A stretch of 48,712 nucleotides of DNA from JBELHO01 sp042091375 (GTDB taxonomy: Bacteria; Pseudomonadota; Gammaproteobacteria; Enterobacterales; Alteromonadaceae). The stretch is taken from contig JBELHO010000023.1 of assembly GCA_042091375.1 (NCBI GenBank), positions 1-48,712 of the forward strand, read 5' to 3'. Each line of letters opens with the position of its first letter. The first letter of the stretch is position 1. Positions 1 through 7,560 of this stretch are shown here, in pieces. A model generated the notes under the pieces. It was not told the DNA's origin. It did not search any database and was given only the letters and a program-made list of their open reading frames with translations. The translations under genes were made by a program, and so were the position numbers.

Positions 1-501
1 GTAACAATTCACACGGCTCGTCCTGGTGTTGTTATCGGTAAGAAAGGCGAAGACGTTGAAAAATTACGTTTACAAGTATCTAAAATTGCCGGTGTTCCTG
101 CTCAAATCAACATTGCTGAAGTACGTAAGCCAGAAATGGATGCGCAGCTAGTTGCTGACAGTATTGCCAGTCAATTAGAGCGTCGTGTTATGTTTCGCCG
201 TGCGATGAAACGCGCTGTACAAAACGCGATGCGTCTAGGTGCTAAGGGTATCAAAGTTGAAGTTAGTGGCCGTTTAGGCGGTGCTGATATTGCTCGTTCA
301 GAATGGTATCGTGAAGGTCGTGTACCTCTACATACATTGCGTGCTGATATCGACTACGCCATTGCGCGTGGTGACACAACTTATGGTGTGATCGGTATTA
401 AAGTGTGGATCTTCAAAGGTGAAGTCATTGGTAACATGCCTCTTCAGGCAGAAACTCCAGCGGCTAAGCCCAAGAAAAGAAACAACCGCAAGAGCAAGTA
501 G
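1..501 (+). CDS. rpsC: 30S ribosomal protein S3 (5' truncated)
   Basis: Reading frame 1 is open from the first base, so the gene starts left of the window and about 166 C-terminal residues are seen. S3 binds 16S rRNA in the head of the 30S subunit and lines the mRNA entry channel. The visible part begins in the KH domain, with the GKKGED loop, and continues through the well-conserved QLERRVMFRRAMKRA, EVSGRLGGA and REGRVPLHTLRADIDY stretches to a Lys/Arg-rich tail. It is followed by rplP after 10 bases, the usual S10-operon order. Identity is certain; only the N-terminus is missing. Confidence 0.98.
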   Translation, partial: VTIHTARPGVVIGKKGEDVEKLRLQVSKIAGVPAQINIAEVRKPEMDAQLVADSIASQLERRVMFRRAMKRAVQNAMRLGAKGIKVEVSGRLGGADIARSEWYREGRVPLHTLRADIDYAIARGDTTYGVIGIKVWIFKGEVIGNMPLQAETPAAKPKKRNNRKSK

Positions 502-511
502 GGGATAAGTA

Positions 512-925
512 ATGTTACAACCAAAACGTACTAAATTCCGTAAGCAATTCAAATTGCGTAACCGCGGTCTTGCCCAAGTTGGTAGTACAGTAAACTTCGG
601 TACCTTCGGGTTAAAATCAGTTGAACGCGGTCGCATGACTGCGCGTCAAATTGAAGCGGCCCGTCGAGCAATGACTCGTCACGTTAAGCGTCAAGGTAAA
701 ATTTGGATCCGTGTTTTTCCAGACAAGCCCATTACCAAAAAACCTCTTGAGGTTCGTATGGGTAAAGGTAAAGGTTCTGTAGAATACTGGGTATGTCAAA
801 TCTTACCAGGTCGTGTTCTTTATGAAATGGAAGGTGTATCGGAAGAAATCGCTCGTGAAGCATTTGCTTTAGCTGCGGCAAAACTTCCATTTAAAACAAC
901 TTTCGTAACTCGGACGGTGATGTAA
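512..925 (+). CDS. rplP: 50S ribosomal protein L16
   Basis: The product of 137 residues has the usual L16 length and organises the tRNA-binding region near the peptidyl transferase centre. It starts MLQPKRTKFRKQFK and contains the conserved RQIEAARRAMTRHVKRQGKIW region and the MGKGKG motif. Its TAA stop shares one base with the ATG of rpmC (TAATG), so the two are probably translationally coupled. It is the third-last gene of the S10 segment seen here. Confidence 0.98.
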   Translation: MLQPKRTKFRKQFKLRNRGLAQVGSTVNFGTFGLKSVERGRMTARQIEAARRAMTRHVKRQGKIWIRVFPDKPITKKPLEVRMGKGKGSVEYWVCQILPGRVLYEMEGVSEEIAREAFALAAAKLPFKTTFVTRTVM

Positions 926-1116
926 TGAAAGCTAACGAACTTAAAGAGAAAAGCATTGAAGAGTTAAATGCTGAATTATTAGAGCTACTTCGCGAGCAGT
1001 TTAACTACCGCATGCAAGCAAGCACTGGTCAATTAGCACAAACTCATCTGCTAAGAACGGTACGTCGCAATATTGCACGTGTTAAGACTATCATAACTGA
1101 AAAGGCAGGTAAGTAA
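925..1116 (+). CDS. rpmC: 50S ribosomal protein L29
   Basis: A 63-residue, largely alpha-helical protein with the L29 pattern: ELKEKSIEELNAELLELLREQFNYRMQ followed by a second helix with RRNIARVKT. L29 sits near the polypeptide exit tunnel, next to L23. Start and stop overlap its neighbours in the TAATG arrangement on both sides (rplP upstream, rpsQ downstream), indicating coupled translation within the S10 operon. Confidence 0.97.
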   Translation: MKANELKEKSIEELNAELLELLREQFNYRMQASTGQLAQTHLLRTVRRNIARVKTIITEKAGK

Positions 1117-1367
1117 TGAGCGAAGCAAAAATTCGTACACTACAAGGTCGTGTGATCAGTGATAAAATGGATAAGTCTATCACTGTATTAATTGAACGAC
1201 GTGTTAAGCACCCAATGTATGGTAAATTCATCACGCGTTCAACTAAGTTGAAAGCGCATGACGAAACCAACCAATGCAATGCCGGTGACTTAGTGACTAT
1301 TCGTGAATGTGCGCCAATTTCTAAGTCTAAAAACTGGACTTTGGTTGACGTGGTAACTAAAGCGTAA
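1116..1367 (+). CDS. rpsQ: 30S ribosomal protein S17
   Basis: An 83-residue OB-fold protein, the normal S17 length, with the signature LQGRVISDKMDKSITVLIERR at the N-terminal end, then HPMYGKFITRSTK and a RECAPISKSKNW segment. S17 is a primary 16S rRNA binder needed for 30S assembly. It is the last gene of the S10 operon; a strong stem-loop terminator begins 28 bases after its stop codon, and the next plus-strand gene, rplN, is more than 2 kb away. Confidence 0.97.
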   Translation: MSEAKIRTLQGRVISDKMDKSITVLIERRVKHPMYGKFITRSTKLKAHDETNQCNAGDLVTIRECAPISKSKNWTLVDVVTKA

Positions 1368-1596
1368 TTTACGCTTTACACACCAATAGTACTTTAAAAC
1401 CCTTACTGTTTTTCAGTAAGGGTTTTTTATTGCCGAACAGAAAATTGAGCAGATGTGAGGGTTAGCTATTGCTCAAGTCCTTTCGATTTTTTCAATGGCA
1501 AAGGTCTGCTTGTTTGAAAATAGCGCGCCTTAGATATTGTTGTGAAAACTCGGGCAAATTGTGTAAAGAGATCTTAATAGTTAATTAAGTCAATAA
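1368..1596. other. Intergenic region between rpsQ and the convergent glycosyltransferase
   Basis: Apart from the terminator at 1396-1428, I see no gene, repeat or promoter in these 229 bases. It lies between two genes pointing at each other, so promoters are not expected. Confidence 0.6.
1396..1428 (+). terminator. Rho-independent terminator of the S10 operon
   Basis: A perfect stem of AAAACCCTTACTG and CAGTAAGGGTTTT closes a T-rich loop and runs straight into a T tract. The A tract on the other side means it could also end the opposing glycosyltransferase transcript. It separates S10 from spc transcription. Confidence 0.88.
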
Positions 1597-2361
1597 CTAA
1601 TCAGCTAATGTTAGCTGTTGTTGCAATGCTTGAATTTGATTTTTTACGGCGATCCTGTTTTTTCGAGATGCGTCTAATTGTTGTATTTTCCTGCGCCAAA
1701 AATGTTTTTTACGCGGTTGATTTTGTGCTGCTATGGTACTGACAAAATTCATATCCTGCTTTACTGGGTAAGGTAATAATGACAATACTTCTACACCCGT
1801 TTCCCAAAAGTGTTGGATGTCGGTATCACAAGGCCGGCCGAATTTATCCGTTGCAGCAAGCAATTTTTTTGCTGCTGTTTTGGTTATTGCTGTAGCTGCA
1901 CCTCCACTCATGGGTTTTTGGTGAATGACAATATTAAAATTACTATTTATCGCTTGTTGAAAAGCAATTTTCCTTTGCCGACTTTGATAGGCTGCAAGCT
2001 TGATTAAATCCCATTGAAAATCGAGCTTAGACACCGTTTCTATCGCTTCGGTTAAATCACCCGATAATTCAAAATCGTCCTCTAGGATAACAGCAAATTC
2101 AAACTCGCCTTCGGCAATGAGCTGCCAAGTTTTGCGATGACTAAAATAACAACCGATTTGCCCTTTAGTGAGTGCACTGTGGTATTTTTGTGTATTGATT
2201 TCCTCACTGTAATGTCGTGCGATTTGCTGTGCTGTTAGGGCTTTGCCTGACACTGCTTCAACTCGGATAAAATCGATATTCTGTTCAGCTAGTCGTTGTT
2301 GGCTGGTTGTCAACCGGTGAGGACTGGTGCATAAATTGATCAAATAGATGGGTACTGTCAT
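1597..2361 (-). CDS. Glycosyltransferase family 25, probable LPS sugar transferase
   Basis: A 254-residue protein of the GT25/LgtB-like family, which adds sugars to lipooligosaccharide or other surface glycans. Visible marks are the N-terminal beta strand IYLINLCTSPHR, the LTKGQIGCYFSHRKTW segment (about residues 65-79) typical of the family, and the EDD metal-binding triad at residues 94-96. I start it at the ATG at 2361, which has AAGGT upstream; a longer frame from 2415 would overlap the preceding gene and lacks family similarity. It follows the GT2 gene by 10 bases, so the two form an operon. The specific sugar and acceptor cannot be told. Its place inside a ribosomal superoperon is odd. 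Confidence 0.87.
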   Translation of the reverse strand: MTVPIYLINLCTSPHRLTTSQQRLAEQNIDFIRVEAVSGKALTAQQIARHYSEEINTQKYHSALTKGQIGCYFSHRKTWQLIAEGEFEFAVILEDDFELSGDLTEAIETVSKLDFQWDLIKLAAYQSRQRKIAFQQAINSNFNIVIHQKPMSGGAATAITKTAAKKLLAATDKFGRPCDTDIQHFWETGVEVLSLLPYPVKQDMNFVSTIAAQNQPRKKHFWRRKIQQLDASRKNRIAVKNQIQALQQQLTLAD

Positions 2362-2371
2362 GGCGTTGACC

Positions 2372-3157
2372 TTATTTAATTTGAGTCTGTTGTTTTTGGC
2401 GTTCACCCAACTCAAAGAGTTTAGCTTCTTTTAAAAAGGCATAATTTGCCGCGATAACCGATTTTATAAAGCCGCGCCGCCCCGAAAATATTTGTCGTTG
2501 GATTACAAATTGTTTAAAAAATGCCAACGGAAACACTAATAAGAGCTTCATACAAGATGCCTTTTTGTGGCGTTGAAATTTTTCGAGGGCCTTTAAACTG
2601 GAGTAGCGATTATTTTTTTGAGATAGATCGGTTATTGATTCATAACCATAATGAGTAAACTCTTCGTTGATGAAGGTTTCTTTGCCCTTTACTATTGCGC
2701 TTTCATGGACTAAGTGATTTTCATTAAAGTGTGACAAGGACTTTTTATAGAGTCGGTGATTATTGGGGCGTTTTGAAAATCGAGACAGTCGCTTGCCAAT
2801 AAATATATCATTACGCCAACATCTAACACTGTCTGCTTGATTATTTTCGATGATTTGTTTAAAGCTTTCGACAATACTCGAATTTAATACCTCATCACCA
2901 TCTAAGTTTAGCACCCATTCATTTTGACAATGACTCATTGCTAGTTGCTTTTGCTTGGCATAGCCAAGCCACTCTTGATGGATGATATGTGCGCAGTACT
3001 TCTCAGCTATTTGTAATGTAGCATCGGTGCTACCAGAGTCGACGATAATCACTTCGTCCATTTGTTGCACACTTTTCAATACACTCTCTAAGTATTTTTC
3101 TTCGTTTAGTGTGACGATGAATACACTAATGGGCAGTTTATTGTTCTCGGTAACCAT
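2372..3157 (-). CDS. Glycosyltransferase family 2, WaaE/KdtX-like
   Basis: A 261-residue cytoplasmic GT-A enzyme. It has the N-terminal nucleotide-binding strand ISVFIVTLNEEKYL, the DSGSTD motif (residues 40-45) and a DGDE metal site (86-89), followed by HRLYKKS and the HYGYESI region. This architecture is that of WaaE-type beta-glucosyltransferases, which act on the inner LPS core. It is the first gene of a two-gene minus-strand operon with the GT25 gene, and both are probably for core-oligosaccharide assembly. A precise substrate is not supported. It is transcribed divergently from the spc operon, sharing a 370-base upstream region with rplN. Confidence 0.87.
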   Translation of the reverse strand: MVTENNKLPISVFIVTLNEEKYLESVLKSVQQMDEVIIVDSGSTDATLQIAEKYCAHIIHQEWLGYAKQKQLAMSHCQNEWVLNLDGDEVLNSSIVESFKQIIENNQADSVRCWRNDIFIGKRLSRFSKRPNNHRLYKKSLSHFNENHLVHESAIVKGKETFINEEFTHYGYESITDLSQKNNRYSSLKALEKFQRHKKASCMKLLLVFPLAFFKQFVIQRQIFSGRRGFIKSVIAANYAFLKEAKLFELGERQKQQTQIK

Positions 3158-3527
3158 ATTTACAAATCAAAAGTCCAATAATAAGTATTTGTTTAGCAAA
3201 TGTTAACACTATGTTTTTTTAATGTCACTTTGTGTTAGCTGGTTTTATAAAGGAACTATCAATTCCATATGTTAAGCTATTGTTTTTATATGGTAAAGTA
3301 ACTTATAAAATTTTTTTTAAGTTGTTATTAAATCCTACGGTTTAAAATAACGCGGGGTTAATTAGTCACTTTATGCAAATATTGTTTAAATAAAGTACCA
3401 CTTTTGACTGACTGGTGTTATAATCTCGCGCCCTCTCGATATGAGTGGGATTTAGAAGGCAGTGACGGGTCGAATTTTTGGCCTTAAATTTCTATCTTGA
3501 TAAAGATATATAGCGGAGCACAGATTA
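3158..3527. other. Divergent upstream region of the GT2 gene and spc operon
   Basis: This AT-rich stretch holds the probable spc promoter (3416-3424) and a leader with a small perfect hairpin, TATCTT-GATA-AAGATA, at 3493-3508, shortly before the rplN ribosome binding site. I could not pick a convincing minus-strand promoter for the glycosyltransferases, although one should lie here. Confidence 0.6.
3416..3424 (+). promoter_or_regulatory. Extended -10 promoter of the spc operon
   Basis: TGTTATAAT is a perfect extended -10 element (TGnTATAAT). It is followed by CTCGCGCCC, a GC-rich discriminator typical of ribosomal promoters under stringent control. No good -35 hexamer stands 16-18 bases upstream, as is usual for extended -10 promoters. 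The predicted start lies about 95 bases before rplN. Confidence 0.72.
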
Positions 3528-3896
3528 ATGATCCAAATGCAATCACAGCTGAATGTTGCTGATAACAGTGGCGCAAGGCGTGTTCAATGTATAAAGGTCC
3601 TTGGTGGCTCGCACCGTCGCTACGCACGCATTGGTGACATCATCAAAATTGCTGTGAAGGAAGCAAATCCTCGCGGTAAAGTTAAAAAAGGTGATGTGTT
3701 AACTGCGGTAGTGGTGCGCACTAAAAAGGGTGTTCGTCGTACAGATGGTTCTGCCATCCGTTTTGATGAAAACGCGGCTGTAATGTTAAATGCTAACTTA
3801 CAACCAATTGGTACTCGTATATTCGGTCCAGTGACTCGTGAACTTCGCAATGAAAAGTTCATGAAAATAGTGTCACTAGCACCTGAAGTACTATAA
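3528..3896 (+). CDS. rplN: 50S ribosomal protein L14
   Basis: A 122-residue protein starting MIQMQSQLNVADNSGARRVQCIK, the L14 signature. It contains GGSHRRYARIGD and the C-terminal FGPVTRELR. L14 lies at the 30S-50S interface and is also the docking site of the silencing factor RsfS. It is the first gene of the spc operon here and follows its own promoter, because S10 transcription ends at 1428. Confidence 0.98.
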   Translation: MIQMQSQLNVADNSGARRVQCIKVLGGSHRRYARIGDIIKIAVKEANPRGKVKKGDVLTAVVVRTKKGVRRTDGSAIRFDENAAVMLNANLQPIGTRIFGPVTRELRNEKFMKIVSLAPEVL

Positions 3897-3908
3897 GGAG
3901 TCACGATA

Positions 3909-4223
3909 ATGGCATCTAAGATTCGTCGTGATGATGAAGTAGTTGTACTTGCTGGCAAAGACAAGGGTAAGACTGGTAAAGTCACTAAAGTTCTTGTTGC
4001 AGACAGTAAAGTATTCGTAGAAGGTATTAACTTGATCAAAAAGCACACTAAGCCTGTACCTCAGTTACAGCAGCCTGGTGGCATTGTTGAAAAAGAAGCA
4101 CCTTTACAGGTTTCCAACGTAGCGATTGTTAACCCAGCAACGGGTAAAGCAGATCGTGTTGGTTTTAGATTAGAAGACGGCAAAAAAGTACGTTTTTTCA
4201 AATCTAATAACGAATTAGTTTAA
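3909..4223 (+). CDS. rplX: 50S ribosomal protein L24
   Basis: 104 residues, the usual length, with the KOW motif region DDEVVVLAGKDKGKTGKV near the N-terminus and the VEGINLIKKHTKP segment. L24 starts 50S assembly by binding the 5' end of 23S rRNA. It follows rplN by 12 bases with AAGGAG before the ATG. The S8-type operator for the next genes begins just after its stop. Confidence 0.97.
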   Translation: MASKIRRDDEVVVLAGKDKGKTGKVTKVLVADSKVFVEGINLIKKHTKPVPQLQQPGGIVEKEAPLQVSNVAIVNPATGKADRVGFRLEDGKKVRFFKSNNELV

Positions 4224-4231
4224 TAATTGGA

Positions 4232-4262
4232 GTAAACGATGGCGAAACTGCATGATTTTTAT
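4232..4262 (+). promoter_or_regulatory. Candidate S8 translational operator over the rplE start
   Basis: In E. coli, S8 represses spc mRNA by binding a helix over the L5 start codon. Here the first 18 bases of rplE, ATGGCGAAACTGCATGAT, match the E. coli gene as I recall it. The flanks GTAAA (4232-4236) and TTTAT (4258-4262) still pair, although they differ from the E. coli arms. That looks like compensatory change around a conserved core. The comparison is from memory, not an alignment. Confidence 0.5.
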
Positions 4263-4784
4263 AAAGATACAGTTGTAGCTGATCTTTCTAAAAAGTTCGG
4301 TTATAAAAGTGTCATGCAAGTCCCTCGGATTGAAAAGATCACCCTTAATATGGGTGTTGGTGAAGCTATTGCTGATAAAAAAGTATTAGAGCACGCCACA
4401 AATGATCTTACTGCAATCTCAGGTCAAAAACCGGTTACGACTGTTGCGCGCAAATCTGTTGCGGGCTTTAAGATCCGTGAAGGTTATCCGATTGGCACAA
4501 AAGTAACTTTACGCGGCGAGCGTATGTGGGAATTTTTAGAGCGTTTGATCTCAATATCAATTCCTCGTATCCGTGATTTTCGTGGTTTAAATCCTAAGTC
4601 ATTTGATGGCAGAGGAAACTACAGCATGGGTATACGTGAGCAAATTATCTTTCCAGAAATCGATTACGATAAAATCGATAAGATCCGTGGATTAGATATT
4701 ACTATCACTACTAGCGCGAAAGATAATGAAGAAGGCCACGCATTGTTGTCTGCTTTTAACTTTCCGTTTAAGAAAAAGGTGTAG
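4239..4784 (+). CDS. rplE: 50S ribosomal protein L5
   Basis: 181 residues, close to the usual 179. It begins MAKLHDFYKD and has the KITLNMGVGEA, GQKPVTTVARKSVAGFKIREG and FRGLNPKSFDGRGNYSMGI regions that define L5. L5 binds 5S rRNA and contacts S13 across the subunit bridge. The start region also forms the candidate S8 operator, so this gene is probably the entry point for S8 repression of the rest of spc. Confidence 0.98.
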   Translation: MAKLHDFYKDTVVADLSKKFGYKSVMQVPRIEKITLNMGVGEAIADKKVLEHATNDLTAISGQKPVTTVARKSVAGFKIREGYPIGTKVTLRGERMWEFLERLISISIPRIRDFRGLNPKSFDGRGNYSMGIREQIIFPEIDYDKIDKIRGLDITITTSAKDNEEGHALLSAFNFPFKKKV

Positions 4785-4788
4785 AGTT

Positions 4789-5094
4789 ATGGCTAAATCG
4801 TCAATGAAAGCTCGTGAAGATAAAAGAACCAAATTGGTTGCACAATACGCTGAAAAGCGTGCGGCATTAAAAGCTATCATCTCAGGTGTTGATTCTTCTG
4901 AAGAAGAACGCTGGGATGCAGTATTGAAACTTCAAAGTTTACCTCGTGATTCTTCGCGTAGCCGTCAACGAAATCGTTGTAATGTTACTGGACGTCCACA
5001 TGGTTACTTACGTAAATTCGGTTTAAGCCGAATTAAGTTGCGCGAAGCAACAATGCGTGGTGAAGTTCCAGGTCTTAAGAAAGCTAGTTGGTAA
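4789..5094 (+). CDS. rpsN: 30S ribosomal protein S14 (zinc-free form)
   Basis: 101 residues starting MAKSSMKAREDKR, with the C-terminal signature RCNVTGRPHGYLRKFGLSR. Only one cysteine is present and the paired CxxC motifs are missing, so this is the long, zinc-independent S14. I start it at 4789, four bases after the rplE stop, because residues encoded upstream in the same frame do not resemble S14. S14 sits in the 30S head. Confidence 0.97.
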   Translation: MAKSSMKAREDKRTKLVAQYAEKRAALKAIISGVDSSEEERWDAVLKLQSLPRDSSRSRQRNRCNVTGRPHGYLRKFGLSRIKLREATMRGEVPGLKKASW

Positions 5095-5113
5095 TTCACG
5101 GGAGTAAATGGTT

Positions 5114-5503
5114 ATGATGACTGATCCTATCGCGGACATGTTTACACGCATCCGCAACGGTCAATCTGCAGCAAAAGTTGCAGTAACAATGCCATCTTCT
5201 AAGGTTAAAGTTGCAATTGCCAACTTACTTAAAGAAGAAGGTTACATTACAGAGTATTCAGTTTCTGGCGACGCAAAGCCAGAGTTAGCTGTTACTTTAA
5301 AGTATTTTGAAGGTAAAGAAGTAATCGATTCAATCAAACGTGTTTCACGTCCTGGTCTTCGCGTATACAAAGGAGCTAATGAGCTTCCTCAAGTATTAGC
5401 GGGAATGGGTATCGCGATTGTTTCTACTTCTAAAGGTCTTATGACTGATCGCGCCGCTCGCTCTGCGGGTCTTGGTGGTGAAGTCTTAGGTTTCGTAGCG
5501 TAA
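5114..5503 (+). CDS. rpsH: 30S ribosomal protein S8
   Basis: About 129 residues: DPIADMFTRIRNGQ at the N-terminus and STSKGLMTDRAARSAGLGGEVLGFV at the end, both S8 hallmarks. S8 is a primary 16S rRNA binder and, in E. coli, the repressor of the spc operon. Three nearby ATGs (5108, 5114, 5117) are possible. I prefer 5114 because GGGAG then lies at a 9-base spacing, against 3 bases for 5108, and homologues begin a few residues before DPIADM. Confidence 0.96.
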   Translation: MMTDPIADMFTRIRNGQSAAKVAVTMPSSKVKVAIANLLKEEGYITEYSVSGDAKPELAVTLKYFEGKEVIDSIKRVSRPGLRVYKGANELPQVLAGMGIAIVSTSKGLMTDRAARSAGLGGEVLGFVA

Positions 5504-5513
5504 GGAGCAGACT

Positions 5514-6047
5514 ATGTCTCGTGTTGCAAAAGCACCTGTCGAAGTACCTGCTAACGTTACTGTTACGTTATCTGGTCAAGACATTAAAGTAAAAGGTCCT
5601 GTTGGTGAATTATCTCAGACAATACACAGTTTAGTAGCGGTTTCTCAAGAAGAAAACTCTATCAAAACGACTGTTGCGTCAGAAGATAAAAACGCCTGGG
5701 CACAAGCCGGTACGGCACGCGCTTTGATCAATAATATGATTGAAGGTGTCAGTAAAGGTTTTGAAAAGAAATTATTGTTAAACGGTGTTGGTTACCGTGC
5801 AAAAGCAGCAGGTAAGTCTTTAAACTTATCTTTGGGCTTTTCACACCCGGTTGATCATGCTATCCCTGCTGGGATCACTGTTGAAACTCCTAGCCAAACT
5901 GAAATCGTACTTAAAGGTGCTGATAAACAGTTGGTCGGTCAAACTGCTGCGAACATTCGTGCATACCGTAAACCTGAGCCTTACAAAGGTAAAGGGATAC
6001 GTTACAGTGATGAATATGTACGCCGTAAAGAAGCTAAGAAAAAGTAG
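5514..6047 (+). CDS. rplF: 50S ribosomal protein L6
   Basis: 177 residues, the normal length, with two L6 folds. The N-terminal part is MSRVAKAPVEVP and the C-terminal part carries the signature KGADKQLVGQTAANIRAYRKPEPYKGKGIRY. L6 binds 23S rRNA near the factor-binding centre. AAGGAG precedes the start by 6 bases, and the gene follows rpsH by 10 bases. Confidence 0.98.
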   Translation: MSRVAKAPVEVPANVTVTLSGQDIKVKGPVGELSQTIHSLVAVSQEENSIKTTVASEDKNAWAQAGTARALINNMIEGVSKGFEKKLLLNGVGYRAKAAGKSLNLSLGFSHPVDHAIPAGITVETPSQTEIVLKGADKQLVGQTAANIRAYRKPEPYKGKGIRYSDEYVRRKEAKKK

Positions 6048-6056
6048 GGTAATACG

Positions 6057-6410
6057 ATGGATAAGAAAACATCTCGTTTGCGCCGCGCTAAACGCGCCCG
6101 CGCAAAGATTAGCGAGCTGGGTGCGAATCGTTTAGTCGTTCACCGTACTCCTCGCCATATTTACGCGCAATTGATCGCTCCGACTGGATCTGAAGTTATC
6201 GCAACCGCGTCTACTTTAGACAAAGAAGTCAGTGCTCAGTTAGAAAAAACCGGTAACGTTGCCGCTGCTACTGCAGTTGGTAAAGCAATTGCTGAACGTG
6301 CAAAAGCGAAAGGCATTGAGTCTGTAGCATTTGATCGCTCGGGTTTCCGTTACCATGGTCGCGTTAAAGCGTTAGCAGAAGCAGCTCGTGAAGCTGGTCT
6401 TCAGTTTTAG
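6057..6410 (+). CDS. rplR: 50S ribosomal protein L18
   Basis: 117 residues, as in E. coli, with a basic N-terminus (DKKTSRLRRAKRARAKI), the LVVHRTPRHIYAQLIAP strand pair and the C-terminal FDRSGFRYHGRVKALAEAARE. L18 binds 5S rRNA together with L5 and attaches it to the large subunit. It lies nine bases after rplF in the spc operon. Confidence 0.98.
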   Translation: MDKKTSRLRRAKRARAKISELGANRLVVHRTPRHIYAQLIAPTGSEVIATASTLDKEVSAQLEKTGNVAAATAVGKAIAERAKAKGIESVAFDRSGFRYHGRVKALAEAAREAGLQF

Positions 6411-6419
6411 GGGTTGATA

Positions 6420-6929
6420 ATGGCTAATCATAATCAAGAAAACTCACAACAAAGTGATATGGCTGAAAAGCTAATTGCCGTTAACCGTGTATCAAAAGTG
6501 GTTAAGGGTGGTCGCATATTCAGTTTCACCGCATTAACAGTGGTTGGTGATGGTGCTGGTCGCGTTGGTTTTGGTTACGGTAAAGCACGTGAAGTGCCTG
6601 CTGCAATTCAAAAAGCAATGGAAAAAGCCCGTCGTAACTTAGTAACCGTTGACTTGAAGGGAACCACTCTTCAACATGCCATTAAAGGCCGTCACTCTGG
6701 TTCTAAGGTTTACATGCAACCTGCTTCTGAAGGTACTGGTATTATTGCCGGTGGTGCGATGCGTGCCGTATTAGAAGTTGCAGGCGTTCAGAACGTATTG
6801 TCAAAAGCATACGGTTCTACTAACCCAATCAACGTAGTTCGCGCTACTGTATCCGCTCTGGCAAACATGAAGTCGCCAGCAGCTGTTGCAGCTAAACGCG
6901 GCAAAAGCGTTGCCGACATTTTGGGGTAA
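6420..6929 (+). CDS. rpsE: 30S ribosomal protein S5
   Basis: 169 residues with the signature KLIAVNRVSKVVKGGRIF, VVGDGAGRVGFGYGKAREVPAAIQKAMEKARRN split over the central fold, and EGTGIIAGGAMRAVLEVAGV. S5 shapes the mRNA entrance and affects decoding accuracy. I use the ATG at 6420, preceded by AGGGG at good spacing; a TTG two codons earlier is unlikely. The N-terminus has a short Asn/Gln-rich extension, variable in this family. Confidence 0.97.
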   Translation: MANHNQENSQQSDMAEKLIAVNRVSKVVKGGRIFSFTALTVVGDGAGRVGFGYGKAREVPAAIQKAMEKARRNLVTVDLKGTTLQHAIKGRHSGSKVYMQPASEGTGIIAGGAMRAVLEVAGVQNVLSKAYGSTNPINVVRATVSALANMKSPAAVAAKRGKSVADILG

Positions 6930-6935
6930 TTGAGC

Positions 6936-7115
6936 ATGGCTAAAACAGTAAAAGTAACTCAAATGAAAAGCTCTATTGGGCGTTTGCCTAAGCATAGAGC
7001 AACATTAAAAGGTCTTGGTCTTCGTCGTATTCGTCATACAGTTGAGTTAGAAGATACTCCTGCTGTACGCGGAATGATCAACCAGGTATCTTACATGATC
7101 AAGGTGGAGGACTAA
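6936..7115 (+). CDS. rpmD: 50S ribosomal protein L30
   Basis: 59 residues, exactly the E. coli length, with VTQMKSSIGRLPKHRATLKGLGLRR as the L30 core, here split across strand and helix, and a short C-terminal strand ending MIKVED. The ATG at 6936 is six bases after the rpsE stop; TTGGGGTAA upstream supplies the ribosome binding site within the end of rpsE. It is a small peripheral 50S protein. Confidence 0.97.
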   Translation: MAKTVKVTQMKSSIGRLPKHRATLKGLGLRRIRHTVELEDTPAVRGMINQVSYMIKVED

Positions 7116-7117
7116 TT

Positions 7118-7552
7118 ATGCATTTAAATACTTTATCTCCTGCACCAGGCGCTAAAAAAGCCAAGAAACGTTGTGGTCGTGGTATAGGCTCTGGTATTGG
7201 TAAAACAGGTGGTCGTGGTCACAAAGGTCAGAAATCTCGTTCTGGCGGCAGTGTACGTCCTGGTTTCGAAGGCGGTCAAATGCCATTGAAACAACGTTTA
7301 CCTAAGTTTGGTTTTACCTCGCGTAAATCTTTAGTTCACGCTGAAGTACGTTTGCATGAATTAAATAGCATCACTGGTGATGTGGTTGATATTCATGCGC
7401 TTAAAGACGCAAACTTAATTACACGCAACATGGTGACAGCAAAAATTATGTTGTCAGGTGAGATAACTCGCCCTATCACTGTTCGTGGTTTAGGTATTAC
7501 TAAAGGTGCTCGTGCGGCTATTGAAGCTGCTGGCGGCAAAATAGAGGAATAG
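7118..7552 (+). CDS. rplO: 50S ribosomal protein L15
   Basis: 144 residues starting MHLNTLSPAPGAKKAKKRCGRG, followed by the Gly/Lys-rich GKTGGRGHKGQKSRSGG arm and GFEGGQMPLKQRLPKFGF, all L15 marks. The long basic arm threads into 23S rRNA late in assembly. It starts two bases after the rpmD stop, with GGAGG in the end of rpmD as binding site, so the two are tightly coupled. secY follows. Confidence 0.98.
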   Translation: MHLNTLSPAPGAKKAKKRCGRGIGSGIGKTGGRGHKGQKSRSGGSVRPGFEGGQMPLKQRLPKFGFTSRKSLVHAEVRLHELNSITGDVVDIHALKDANLITRNMVTAKIMLSGEITRPITVRGLGITKGARAAIEAAGGKIEE

Positions 7553-7560
7553 TACAGGTT

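Noticed and set aside
1810..2007. Plus-strand frame inside the GT25 gene
   Set aside because: It is antisense to a well-supported gene, is cysteine-rich and low in complexity, and has no ribosome binding site.
2362..2415. Longer N-terminus of the GT25 protein
   Set aside because: It would overlap the end of the GT2 gene, and the added residues do not fit the family, whose first strand starts right after the ATG at 2361.
3404..3424. TTGACT with TATAAT as a normal -35/-10 pair for spc
   Set aside because: The spacer is only nine bases. The extended -10 reading is better.
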